Source: Solenopsis invicta | Taxonomy: Eukaryota; Arthropoda; Insecta; Hymenoptera; Formicidae | Reading direction: 5' to 3' | NCBI RefSeq assembly: GCF_016802725.1 | Contig: NC_052665.1 | Span: 20,342,501-20,406,500, forward strand | DNA: 64,000 nucleotides | Shown here: piece by piece, positions 44,684 through 55,880 of the stretch | How the letters are laid out: each line of letters begins with the position of its first letter | How positions within the stretch are numbered: position 1 is the stretch's first letter | Program-made: the position numbers and the translations under genes | The notes under the pieces: model-generated | Told to the model about the DNA's origin: nothing | Databases searched by the model: none | Seen by the model: the letters and a program-made list of their open reading frames with translations, nothing else

Positions 44684-47039
44684 TATATAAACTTGCACAA
44701 ACATCATAGGTCTTGAAAAACTTTTTTTTCAAAGCAACTTTTCGGTCTTAAATTATTTGGCCTCAAATTCGGACACACACAAAAACAGTAAAAAACGTTT
44801 CGGATTAAATAATTATAACTATAAAATTATATTCCTAAATGTAGAAAGAGTATACATATAAGAGTATCAATCTTTCAAACTTTTTGGAGGTCAAAAACCT
44901 TAGACAAACATAACGTATGCTAACAATCCACAATATCTAACTAACAATAAGCAGTGAAATTCAGCGATGTCTGCGAAGCATTAAGTTAACACTAAAAGTA
45001 CCAACACTTCTTACTCACTAAAGTATCAAGTAAATTACTGTAAAAATAAAAAGATTAAAAATCAAATACTTTAATAAAAATAACATGATTATTAAAAAGT
45101 CAATAAAATTCAAAATTTTGTATTTTATAACACAGAAAATATAATATCAATATAAAAAATATAAATAATGAGTAAGGATCGCTCAGTACTTCTAATATTA
45201 AAATGTGTCAAAAGCTGAAAAAATTTGACATATTCTTCAAAATATGTTTTTTTGAACATTATTTCTACGATGAAAAGTGATGATATACAATCGCATTCTA
45301 TAAATATATCGCATTCTATAAATTTATCATGTTTCATCGAAGTGTGAGAAATATTGTAAATATTTATTAAGAGTCGTCAAAATAAATGCAATTCATCTGA
45401 AAGTTTTCTTCAAAATATCTGAAAATATGTATATTAAAGAGTATGCACGTACGTGTATATGTATGTATCTAGGAATTTGCAAAATTGTTGCAAAAAAGTT
45501 CGAAGGTCAAATTTGACGAATGGATAACGAAATAAATACAGAAACATCAAATAAATGTAAACCTCTCGTGATCAAATGATTTATATAACATTATATAGTA
45601 GTATTGTAACAATAAATACTTTACTTGAGAAAGAAAGTAGTACAACTATTAATAAAAAAACTTTTAATTTATTGAACATTATTGTATTATGTCATTGACG
45701 ACGAATACTAATCTAGATTGCCGAAGTAATCGAATCAAATCGTAATAAATAACACTTATCAGCTATTTACAACGGAATAAATCAAGACAAGTTTTTTGAA
45801 TGTCGATTCAAATCTCTGTGATATATAAATATCTAAAAATTCCTATCATTCCGTATAATTGTAATAATTTTTATTTAGCTCAAAAATGCTGGTGCATTTA
45901 TTCATTTCTCTGCATATTATTTTCAAGTATATTATTTTTACCAATTGTGTAAAAAGTATAAAATAAATATATAATTGTTTATGTAACACAATAATATTGT
46001 AATACACAAATAACAATATTGTAATTTATTTTAAATATATAAAATATTAATGCAAATAATATGTAATCATTTTTCAACTTCAGGATATATTAAAGAACTG
46101 CTTATTATTTTCAATACAAAGTCAATAATAAAGCACTTAAAAAACTTGAAAAGTATTAACTCTTAATACGTCGTTTAGATAAGTGATTAATCTTATTTTA
46201 TTGCTATTTTGCTGATACAGCAAGTGAAAGAAATAACTATCTATTTTTCAACGTATTTATTTTACATATAAGATCGTGACGTATCTCTTTTGTACGTGCT
46301 TATATCTCAAAATGTTTGTAACGTTTTATACGGAATGAAATAATTGTCAATAATTTCTATGTCATTTTTTTACCCAACGTAATATTATAGAATTACATTA
46401 TTATTTGCCATAATTGGCAATGTATAAATTTTATATAAAAAAATAATATTAGTCTTTGTTAACCTTCTCACAAAAATTTTAAATTTCTATCTAAATTTTA
46501 GAATTCTTTAAAATTTTTGAATATTTTTATAAGGTTATCAGGAAACTTCCAAGATTTCGTACACGAATTGAAAAATCTACATTCTTTAAAAATGTTGAAA
46601 AATCTAATTTTTTCTTGGAATCTATATATATATGTGTGAAATATTCTGAAGTAATTTAAAATTTTTAGGCCTTTTCATTCTATAATTTTCGAAGAAAATT
46701 ATAAATCTGAAGAAAATTAACTTTTCAGAAATCTTTACAAGTTTAAAATATGAAAAATTCTTGAAAAATATGTGATGAGAATTTTTTTCATAAAGAATAT
46801 AAGGAAGGAATTATTCCATACACCTTTTACTTTCAGTACATTGACAATGTTTATAACAATATTTTTAACAAAAGATTACAAGGTTTTCCAAACATAATAT
46901 GTGTTTCCTCAAACGAAATTCTACAATCTTACCTTGAAATCAAAATTGCATCACTATCTTATCATTTGTAGACATCTCTAAATGATGTGAATTTGATCAC
47001 CACAAATGCCACAATTGTGTCATTTGTGTCATTGCTCCT

Positions 47040-47520
47040 CGGTAACAAGCGCGACTGGTTGTAACAAATAGTTTTTAAATGGTCACGCGCATTTCCGGCG
47101 AAACAGCTAGAACTTCACAAGGAGTAATCAGAACAAACACTTCTCATCGTCTCTTTGTCGATTACGCAACGCGACTACGCGACACCACACTACACAATGA
47201 TCTGCGATTTTAACGATTACGCGGACTTTATCGCAAATGAAAAACACGGCACGGCGGCTTATCGTACGCACTCACCGAAAATCCACAACAAAACTAACTG
47301 CGCGAACTGTCGCTCCGCAACTGACCGACAGAAAGGTAACGGCTTTCGCGCCGGAACACTTCGGCAATTTTCGCCTCTCTCACCGCTCGCCGTTGCCGAC
47401 CGGTCGCTCAACACTTCCCGTCGCGTCTTCGGCCACATTCGCTACCGTTCGGCCGCACTCGACCGTCAGTGAGGGAAGCATGGACAAATTATCTACTCAA
47501 TGCGATTCTGGTTATTCTGG
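47040..47520 (-). promoter_or_regulatory. Candidate minus-strand promoter and short first exon
   Basis: An isolated CpG-rich patch in AT-rich DNA. On the minus strand it has TCAGTT (47324-47319), the arthropod initiator, with AGTTTT at +28 close to the downstream promoter element. GGATTTTCGGTGAGTGCG (donor GT at 47275-47274) is a strong 5' splice site about 47 nt downstream. The plus-strand ORF at 47155-47472 is basic, His/Arg-rich and lacks a domain, so I treat it as composition-driven. This may be the only host-gene signal of its kind here; no later exon was found to the left. Confidence 0.3.
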
Positions 47521-49171
47521 ATTTGATGAGCATAATACAAGAACATAATATATTTAATAAAAATTTATTTTTTTATAGACTATCAGAAAACAATCCAATA
47601 AATTAAAGCATGTAAGAAAAAGCATATAATGCTATTGATTTTACACGTACACAAATGCATACAATCTATACATGAATATAATTTATACGTATAGGAATGG
47701 CAAGTAATATGTTACCAATAACGAATTACCATTACTTTTACATTTTTACAATAACGATTTGAATGTTACAGTTTTTCATAATGATAACGTCAAGGAACAG
47801 TTACTTTTGGTAGATAACTCTATAATAGAAACTCTAATGATATCGTACTAATACTTTTAAAAAAAATACGTATGTTCTAGAACTAGAAGAACTATTCTAG
47901 AACCTAAGAAAACATTTTTCATATATAATTATAAAAAAACATATTATAAATAATTATGCATAATTATATGTAATTATATATAATTTTATATAATTATATA
48001 TTTTTTAATATATATGGACATATTTGATATATAATTATATATAAAATAAATTATAAAATTATATATAAAATATTTTTTCCCAGAAATATTTGTACGATTA
48101 CGTGCTGTTCATATAAGAAAATTTTTTATTCAACATCAAAAATTACAGAAACATTACGTAAAGTTTATATTAAAGCATTGTAATATTATATGGTAGTAGC
48201 AAAATGTTCGACAATGTTATTACAAGTTTGCATTAAAATTTCCGCTCTTAGAAATATTACGATGTATGACTATGCTAATGTTACGATACAATGTATTTGT
48301 TATGTTTAAAAAATTAAAATTTGTTACAAACAGATACGTAAAACACTTCAAATTTAATAGATAGACTTTGAAAATATATAAAGATTTAAAAGAAGTAAGA
48401 AAAACTCGTTACAATTGTATAAGTTTACAATAATTTTGTATTCGAAAATCGAATGAAAAAGATTATAAATTCACGCAACTGTAAAAAGTTTTTTCTTATT
48501 TTGCTTAAAAATCTTCAAACATTCTTGAAGTTTCAAATTCTTAAAATTCTGCATATTAGAAAATTATTACTAAATTTTTATATAAATTTTTATATAAAAA
48601 TGAAAACTATCACACAATGTTCTATCATGTAATATACATCGTTATTTTATTTTATTTGTTGACATACATAAAGCAATAAACTTTAATATTATTAATGAAT
48701 AAATTTTATATTGAGTAAAATGTATATTGAGTATACACACGGCGTTATAAATGCCTTCTCATATGAAATTACACGCATATCGGAGCATACTTTACATGCG
48801 TTTTAATACATGTATATTTTATAGAATTTTATAATATTTGTACACAACTTTGCTGGAACATTTCGTCGAAATATTCATATTGTACGTTTCTGAAATATAT
48901 CTGCAATGTTATATTGCAGCTTGCAATGTTGCAATGTTACTGAAACAGTATGGGCTATACCATTACTCTGCGTTACTTATTGCAAGAAGTATTAGCTCGG
49001 TAAAAAATTTTTTAAACATAATCATATTTAATTATATAAAATTATATAAAAAATATATAATTATATATATTCCATTATATATTTACATATATTTATTTAA
49101 AATTTTATATAATTTTATATACTGAAAGAAAAGTTACTAAATTTTAATAAATACTTATTTATTAGAATGGT
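47521..49171. other. No gene seen; AT-rich
   Basis: Includes a low-complexity ATATAATTATAT tract at 47930-48070 like the one at 34.5-34.8 kb. No domain-bearing ORF. Confidence 0.45.
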
Positions 49172-49988
49172 AGGGTAAAGTTGCTTATTATGAGATACCT
49201 TTTTCAAAGGCTTATAATTTATTTAATTTGTAGCATTAACTCCTATTTTTATAATCAAATTGTAAAAATATAGTAAATATATTTAAGTTTTATCGCCAAA
49301 AATTAGCATGCGGTAATACTTTGTTGTATATAAAATTTTTTATTAAAATTGCCGATTTTGCTAATTCAAAGAAAGGGTTCCTAATATGAAACACAAAAAT
49401 TTTTTTTGAGATAGGACTAGATTGAAATTACCCATACAGCACAGAAAATTCCAGCAACATTGCAGCAATGTTGCAATGTTGCAGATTGCAATGCAATATT
49501 ACGGAAACATTGCAGAAACATAAATTAACAATATGCCTGCAACATTGCATTGCATATGTCAGTAATATTCTGGAAACATTGCAATATCATAATTTTTTAA
49601 TAAAGTAGTGGCAATAAAAAGCCAAAACAAAATATTCGCGTATAATAATATATTAATTTAATTCACCCATAATTATTCATCCGCATTTAGCAAATTAAGA
49701 TCGGGCGACATTATTAAATTTTCCGCTGAATCTCTACATTCTCTAACAATACAACCGTCCATCGACTGTATATCGACAACTGTATATCGACTGTAAGTCG
49801 ACTCATCCAAATCAAGCTTTCAAAGTTGACTGCAAGTCGACTTTGCATAGACGTCTACAGACATCTTTCAAATGTTGACTCTAACATGTCTAGAAAAAAG
49901 AATGCGGTCCCGTGGCGCTGTGTGCATCAAAGTATTGTTAAGAAACATAAATATTTATAACAAAGTATTCAAAGACTCTCAAGATTTA

Positions 49989-50193
49989 ACACAAAATAAA
50001 CAGCTAAAACAAGGTAGTGAGAGTCAGCGCGGGTATAAGAGCGCAAAACACAATCAGTGTTCAAATAGTTATTTATTCATAATGAATTATAAGTACGAAC
50101 GTTTCGGCTCTCTTTGGAGCCCTTTTCAGCGAAATTATAAAAAGAAAAAAATTATTTTAATTGTCATCTTCAACGCAATTACAAGTGAAAGCT
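49989..50193 (-). repeat. Penelope-like terminal repeat, left (inverse of 52448-52655)
   Basis: About 205 bp that is the reverse complement of 52448-52655, with a few differences (for example AGCGAAATTATAAAAAG against CTTTTTGTAATTTCGCT). It includes the hammerhead-like motif listed separately. In the minus-strand sense it is downstream of the coding region, the usual place of a Penelope pLTR. Confidence 0.75.
50083..50141 (-). ncRNA. Hammerhead-ribozyme-like motif, sense copy (core altered)
   Basis: On the minus strand CTGAAAA, a GGCTC/GAGCC stem, GAAAC and then GTTCGTAC follow in hammerhead order, with TTATAA on both outer sides for a distal stem I. The CUGANGA core has A where G8 should be, so this copy is probably inactive. 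GTA could be the cleavage triplet. Confidence 0.4.
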
Positions 50194-50871
50194 ATTCTAA
50201 TCGTCATCAGTCCGTTACCGGGAATTAAATGAGTTACCAACGGTTTGCCAAATCCGCCGTGGAAGCATTGCCCGTTGTCGTGTCAGTGAAATTGACAATT
50301 TTCTAAACAACCATCGTGTGCTTAGATAGCTGACATTACTATAATTGTTTTTTTTTTAATTTTTTAAAAAATATGTGACTCACCCATTGGCACTAATGAT
50401 GACTAGTAAAGCGTTGGATAACTTTGTCCATAGGAAGCGAAATTCGCCTGTCAAAGTATACGTTTGAGTTTTCTGTAATGCCGTGTGCTTACTATCTCAC
50501 GCAATAACGTAATTTGATAATTCTGACCAAATCTTCGTTCAAACATTCTACCATCGCCGAGGAAGTTAAATAAACGAGAGAGAGCAAACAATAATAGATA
50601 CATAGATACGTAAATATGAACGGAGAAATCATTTGATACAAAACAAAATAAATTAGCGGACAACAATTAACAATGTCAGAATTATCAAATTAAAAATAAA
50701 ATTACAGACTTAACGTGAATTGGAGGCAAAGAGATTAATATAATTAAAATCAACGTGGTGAATTAGCGGTGAGACGACTGTTGCTAGTAAATAAAACTTA
50801 TCTGTTACAGTCTTTTTAACAGTGAGAGGTATGCGTGATGTAGAAATTCGGTATCCCTTTGTAAATTGAGG
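50194..50871 (-). other. Penelope-like element 3' region, non-coding
   Basis: Sequence between the ORF end and the left terminal repeat. It has no long ORF with recognisable content and is of ordinary base composition, with a T-rich run near 50346-50370. Confidence 0.4.
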
Positions 50872-52456
50872 CTATTTGTTTGTAATTGGATGTGTTGTTT
50901 GTAATAGGATTTTCGATGTTAACCGCTTGTCCAAAACTCGCTCGTTATCCAAGATTTTAATATTCTCCCAGTCAAAGTCGTGATTAAGATTAATTCTGTG
51001 TTCCGTGATGACCGAATGGTTGTTCGCATTACGTCTAATATCATTGCAATATTCTATGGCTCTTGTTTTTAATCTCCTGCTAGTTTGTCCTATATAGGAC
51101 GCATCGCAGTCTTTGCACATGATCTTATACACTACATTTTTCTTAAGATTATTCGGGAGAACGTCTTTATGAACTTTAATGAATTTGCTCAATTTATTGA
51201 GACTAAAGGAAGCCAGATTTATGTTGAATTTGTTCGTGAAATATTTGAACTTGTCAGAAATTGTAGGAACATATGGCAATAAGAACCATGGAGATTTTTT
51301 ATTTTTTGTGTCGGTATCATTGTTAGTGTCTGTATGTTTGCTTTGATTAATTAAATGTTTTATGCGGCTATTAATTGTCTCAAAAATAAGTCCAGCAGGA
51401 TAGTCATTCATAAAAAGGGTATTTACGATAAGCTCAAGATTCTTTCTGTGGAATTTAGGATCTGACAATAAAAATGCTCTGTGATAAAGGGTGAGCTGAT
51501 AAAAAGTTCAGGTATCTCCCTGAAAATGTGGGTTTATGATACCAATCAAAAATTAAGGAATCTTCGTATTTTATCATAGTGTTATCTAGAAAGTTTATTT
51601 TATTACCCCCTATTTCCAATGTAAAATGCATCCGCGGGTGAAAGGAATTGAACGTACTTAAAGTAAGATCAATTAAATTATCTGGGACAGCCATCACTAT
51701 GTCATCCACATATCTAAAATAAAGAGGTAGTTGTATTCCAATTTTGTTTAAAGCCTAGTGTTCAAGGTCTTGCATGACGAGGTCTGCTATAACGGGTGAC
51801 AACGGAGAACCCGTTGGGGTACCAAATTTCTGTTTATAAAATTCATTTCCAAAGCTAAAATAAGTTGAATCTAAAACAAATTTTACCGCTGTTAAAAATT
51901 CTTGTTCAGGAATGTTACAAGATTCACTAAGAAACATCCACCTAGTAGAGATGCTTGTTAAAGCTAAGTCTATGGGGATGTTCGTGAACAGTGATATAAC
52001 ATCCAACGAAATCAACCTGTAATCAGGACCTAGATGTCTGCCCTTCAATTTTTTAACTAATTGAAAACTGTTGCTAATCTTACTTGAAGGCTCCGGAATG
52101 TTTTTTGAAATAATCTCATGCAGCAAAGTGGCTAAACCATATAGAGGGCTATCAATTGACGACACTATTATTCTATATGGAATTCCGGGTTTGTGAACCT
52201 TCGGGAGACTGTATGCCCTTGAGAGATTGCCGTCGCTGCAATGAGCTTTTTTATAAGCAGACTCCGTGATGTATTTATTTTTCTTCCACCTCATCAACAA
52301 CTCATGAGCGCCTCTGGTCAAGGAACTAGTCGGATCTTTTTTAATATTTTGATATGTGTCCCGATCTTGGAGCATTAGTAACATTTTTTGTTTGTAACTT
52401 TCCCTATCGAGAGCGACGGTGATGTTCCCCTTGTCCGCTTTAGTGAAAGCTTTCAC
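50872..52456 (-). pseudogene. Penelope-like element: reverse transcriptase plus GIY-YIG endonuclease
   Basis: Minus strand. 52456-51755 begins inside the protein (AFTKADKGNITVALDRESY) and contains YSLPKVHKPG, SLDVISLFTNIP and FGTPTGSPLSPVIADLVM, all Penelope RT motifs. One in-frame TAG (51757-51755) precedes IGIQLPLYFRYVDDIVMAVP, whose YVDD is the RT active site, in the same frame. Near 51480 a frameshift with a small deletion leads into 51468-50872. That segment carries KLSKFIKVHKD, CKDCDASYIGQTSRRLKTR (the GIY-YIG-type endonuclease with its Arg) and a C-terminal ITEH/ILDNERVLDKR segment. The N-terminus is truncated at the junction with the right terminal repeat. It is inactive; the endonuclease normally primes insertion. 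Confidence 0.9.
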
Positions 52457-52655
52457 TTGTAATTGCGTTGAAGATGACGATTAAAATAATTTTTTTCTTT
52501 TTGTAATTTCGCTGAAGAGGGCTCCAAAGAGAGCCGAAACGTTCGTTACTTATAATTAATTATGAATAAATAACTATTTGAATACTGATTGTGTTTTGCG
52601 CTCTTATACCCGCGCTGACTCTCACTAGCCTGTTTTAGCTGTTTATTTTGTGATA
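52448..52655 (+). repeat. Penelope-like terminal repeat, right (inverted copy)
   Basis: Reverse complement of 49989-50193. It joins the truncated RT ORF directly at GTGAAAGCTTTCAC, an 8-12 bp palindrome that may mark the junction. Inverted rather than direct terminal repeats are known for Penelope-like elements. Confidence 0.75.
52501..52556 (+). ncRNA. Hammerhead-ribozyme-like motif (core intact)
   Basis: The order is TGTAATTTCG, CTGAAGA (matches CUGANGA), GGGCTCCAAAGAGAGCC (stem II GGCTC/GAGCC with one extra G), GAAAC, GTTCGTT, TATAATTAA. The very short stem III with a tetraloop is typical of the minimal hammerheads in Penelope-like elements. The extra G beside stem II and weak stem I pairing lower confidence. 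The strand is opposite to the coding region. Confidence 0.45.
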
Positions 52656-53010
52656 AATATTTATATCAATAGACGAAATAGGTCCATATATGAAGAAACC
52701 TCGATCTACAGCCCAATAAACAATATTTTTAATTGTTTTTTTAATAAAAATTTTTTTATATTTAATTTAATTATTGTATTATATTGATATATATTTTTTA
52801 ATTGCATCTTATTTAAACAAATAACAGAAAAGTTATTCCAGATGCTATTCTGTATTTGCAAAATTAGTAAAAAATAATATAATTTTATATTTATTTATAT
52901 AAATATTGTGCTTTAATTATACACATTTCATTTTTTTTTATAACGTATATTGACCTGATCTACAAGTTATAAACATATATCAGCATAAAGATGTTCACAG
53001 GTCATCAGTT
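52656..53010. other. No gene seen; AT-rich
   Basis: Low-complexity AT sequence between the Penelope-like terminal repeat and the 5S-derived segment. Confidence 0.4.
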
Positions 53011-53078
53011 CGCAGTGATCACGGAAGTCAAGCAACGTTCACCGGAGTCGCGACTTGGATGGGTGACCGCTTGGAAAT
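53011..53078 (+). repeat. 5S-rRNA-derived repeat (SINE3-like) retaining internal promoter boxes
   Basis: GATCACGGAAGTCAAGCAAC and GACTTGGATGGGTGACCGC correspond in order and spacing to 5S rRNA GATCACCGAAGTTAAGCAAC and TACTTGGATGGGTGACCGC, the A-box, intermediate element and C-box that bind TFIIIA. The 5' and 3' thirds of 5S are absent. The downstream TTCCGAAAAAAATATTTCC resembles the tail of the copy at 29950-30003. Confidence 0.72.
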
Positions 53079-53729
53079 TTCCGAAAAAAATATTTCCAAA
53101 ATTTTTTTTTTCAAAAAATGTTTTTTAAAATGTTACATAAATATTGTTTTGTTCATTGGAATTATGTGGTGTATGGGTAGGTTCCAGACTCAAAATCTAG
53201 TTGACTAATCAAATAGCTCTTTTGATACTCAAAAACTTTTGTACGTAACATTTTCCTCTATAATCTATTCTCTCAGAGATATTTTAAAGTCTTAGTGCTA
53301 ACGCCGAAAGCCATTTTCAAGCCTCATAATTCAAAAGTCCACAATGAAGAACTTTATTATAGCATTTTGGAAAGCTCTCGAAGAGAGCAATAATATAAAA
53401 TAATGGGGATTTTTGAGTCTATAATTAAACTAATCATGTCATTCCGTATTTACTCTATCACTGCATGCAGAATATATTATTAAATATATTTGTTTATTTT
53501 ATAATAAACAAGGTTTAAAGAGTCATCTCAATAAATCTTGACATGCAATTAAAAAAATTGTTTTTTTAACGACTGCACACATGATCTAATACTGAATTTT
53601 CTACTAAATAGATTTTTACTAAATAGATTTCTACTAAATAGGTTTCACCCTAAGAGTAATAAGTTTATGATGGTACCAACACCACGCGTTTATTAATGTA
53701 GCAGAAATCTCTACGCCATATTAGAAACC
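53079..53729. other. No gene seen; weak foldback-family remnant
   Basis: 53315-53385 has CAAGCCTCATAATTC and TTTTGGAAAGCTCTCGAA, motifs of the foldback family at 34819-35697. ACTAAATAGATTT is tandemly repeated three times near 53602-53645. Confidence 0.4.
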
Positions 53730-53754
53730 TATCTCATAATGGGCAACTTAATCT

Positions 53755-54189
53755 TGCTAATAAAATATTTATTAAATGTATATACATATATATTTATTTA
53801 GAAAACCACTAATTCAGTTTTAGTACTGGTTTTTCTTATGAAGTAAATATATTTATGTACCGTAAGTAAATATTTCATTAGTAGCGGAAGGACGGCGGTT
53901 GCGGAATATATCTGGAGTGGTGGCACAGCATAATATTTTGTATAATTCGCGTTAAATTCTAAAAGCAATCGTTAAAATTACTTTGTTATAGTATATTTAG
54001 ACATTGTACGATGATCATTCATATTTACTTCTTATAAAAGCTGAATTTCAGTTTTGCTGATAGCAGACATTTTTATACATTATACTCTCTACGTAATTTT
54101 GAAAAGTATGTTACACATTAATTTTTTAACTTGAAGGTACACACACTAAACATGAAACATGTATGTAATATTTCGACTTGTTTCATTCT
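53755..54189. other. No gene seen
   Basis: AT-rich flank of the tandem array, with a short CG-containing patch near 53885-53925. Confidence 0.35.
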
Positions 54190-54810
54190 GATTTCAAATG
54201 AAACATTTTATATAAACATTTATGACACAATTCATGAACATTGCAATTAAAACATTTCATAACGTCTTATATCATAAATATTTCAAATGAAACGTTATAT
54301 TTGTATATATTTATAAAACAATTCGTTAACGTTGCAGTTGAAATATTTCATAACGTCTTATATGTATCATAAATATTTCAAATGAAACATTTTATATATA
54401 TATATTTATGACACAATTCATTAACGTTGCAATTGAAACATTTCATAACGTCTTATATCATAAATATTTCAAATAAAACGTTTTATATACATATTTATTA
54501 CACAATTCATGAACGTTGCAATTAAAACATTTCATAACGTCTTATATCATAAATATTTCAAATGAAATGTTTTATATATATATATATTTATGACACAATT
54601 CATTAACGTTGCAATTGAAACATTTCATAACGTCTTATATCATAAATATTTCAAATAAAACGTTTTATATACATATTTATGACACAATTCATTAACGTTG
54701 CAATTGAAACATTTCATAACGTCTTATATCATAAATATTTCAAATGAAACGTTTTATGTATACATTTGTGACACAATTCATTAATGTTGCAATTGAAATA
54801 TTTTGTAACA
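54190..54810. repeat. Tandem repeat, about 93-96 bp unit, ~6.5 copies
   Basis: The phrase TTTCATAACGTCTTATATC recurs six times (near 54256, 54347, 54444, 54529, 54624 and 54714), each followed by ATAAATATTTCAAATRAAAC, a short TA run of variable length, and ACACAATTCATTAACGTTGC. Units differ by single bases and by the TA run. Satellite-like, non-coding. Confidence 0.85.
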
Positions 54811-55279
54811 ATTGAGTCAATTGACCAATCAATTTCCTTATGCATATGGTTTTGCAGTTATGCAAGTTGTCTAGCTAAGTTCTTACGACACGATTATTAC
54901 AATTAAAGATATTAGTTTTAAATTAACTTATATAAAATAAAAATAATTATATATCCATATAATATACATGTCTAAAAGATAATTTTTTATGTCATCTTTA
55001 TTTTGAATCAATTATTTAATATTGTAAGATAACATCTTAAACGCACTCATTGTATTACTTTAGTTCAGTATTTCCCGCGTTATATGTTTGCGCCTCTGAA
55101 CCACGTGATGTTATTCTGTGCTGTGATTTATCTCGTGCTCATGCTTTCAGCTTATTGCCTCGCATGGTTTACAGCTTAGCCACTCGAGAAAGAAGAAGCC
55201 GGCTAACGACATTCTCTATTCTCTCCGTACGCAGCATGCGGTATATGAGCTTTGACGAGTGTATAAATAAAATTTTCTT
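54811..55279. other. No assigned gene; CG-containing patch at 55060-55260
   Basis: A plus-strand ORF (55050-55283, 77 codons) contains Arg/Ser-rich sequence but no known domain. It overlaps the minus-strand candidate exon only at its end. Confidence 0.3.
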
Positions 55280-55438
55280 TTAATGGTATTTGATTCCTTG
55301 CGTAGTTTCCGTAGTCTTTTTCACCACTCCTATACAACGGATAATCTTGACATACGGAACATCCCGCTGTATAACGATATTGCAGCAAATCCCCGGTTTT
55401 CCTTCCTGTTCTGCAAGCTGATTTTCTAGTTCTTTTGC
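55280..55438 (-). CDS. Possible terminal coding exon, unrecognised
   Basis: Minus strand: an acceptor-like ATATTGTCAG precedes a 52-codon open segment that ends at TAA (55282-55280). It starts AKELENQLAEQEGKPGICC and contains two adjacent Cys and a later RDVPYVKIIRC. The composition looks like real protein rather than AT-rich noise. I do not recognise the family. No upstream exon or poly(A) signal was found, and it could equally be a transposon or pseudogene fragment. Confidence 0.2.
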   Translation of the reverse strand, partial: AKELENQLAEQEGKPGICCNIVIQRDVPYVKIIRCIGVVKKTTETTQGIKYH

Positions 55439-55880
55439 CTGACAATATGGTACATATACAAATATTATATTTTAATAAAAGTATTTACAATCAATATATA
55501 TTTTTATCTTAGCATTTGCAAGCAATTGAGTAAATCTACAGTGAATCGATTTTTAGGTTAAGTTTCAATATTAAAGTTATGAATCAATATAAACATTAAT
55601 TACATTTATGTTCATTTCTACCAGTGTAGATTATAGTAACTTTGATCTCGGTTTAACTTATTCTTATCTTCATTTAATTCTTAGAACTAGAAAAAGATAA
55701 TGAATTAGTTAAACTGAGATCGAAGTTAGTCTACATTGATGAAATGGACATTATATTTGTTCATTTGATTATTCGTCTTCTTTTGTATGCTTTGCCTCTT
55801 TTCTAAAAAAAAAAGTTATTTTTTAATAACCTCGCACCTTTATTATTATTTTGTAATATTTGTAATATATATTTTTATTT

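Larger units (their letters stand above)
42391..47039. other. Long gene-free AT-rich stretch
   Basis: I find no ORF with domain features, no convincing exon and no RNA gene. A CA microsatellite and a perfect short hairpin are listed separately. 42890-42950 has a weak remnant of the foldback family (CAAGCCTCATAATTTG). Confidence 0.45.
49172..53754. mobile_element. Possible 4.6-kb inverted-repeat element containing a Penelope-like element
   Basis: AGGGTAAAGTTGCTTATTAT followed by GAGATA at 49172-49197 is the inverse, with a few mismatches, of TATCTCATAATGGGCAACTT followed by AATCT at 53730-53754. The AGGGTAAAG start resembles the ends of the element at 1143-2038. No target duplication was established, so the boundaries are tentative. 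Near 49440-49580 many ATTGCAATGTTGCA-like repeats occur. Confidence 0.4.

Noticed and set aside
47155..47472. 105-codon plus-strand ORF as a host gene
   Set aside because: No domain; two overlapping plus frames are equally open, as expected from CG-rich DNA. The promoter reading on the other strand is preferred, with low confidence.
48838..49125. 95-codon plus-strand ORF
   Set aside because: Ile/Tyr/Leu-rich, driven by AT composition, with an ATATAATT tail.
53011..53078. Working 5S rRNA gene
   Set aside because: Only the internal promoter region matches; the 5' and 3' parts of 5S rRNA are missing and the tail is shared with another repeat.
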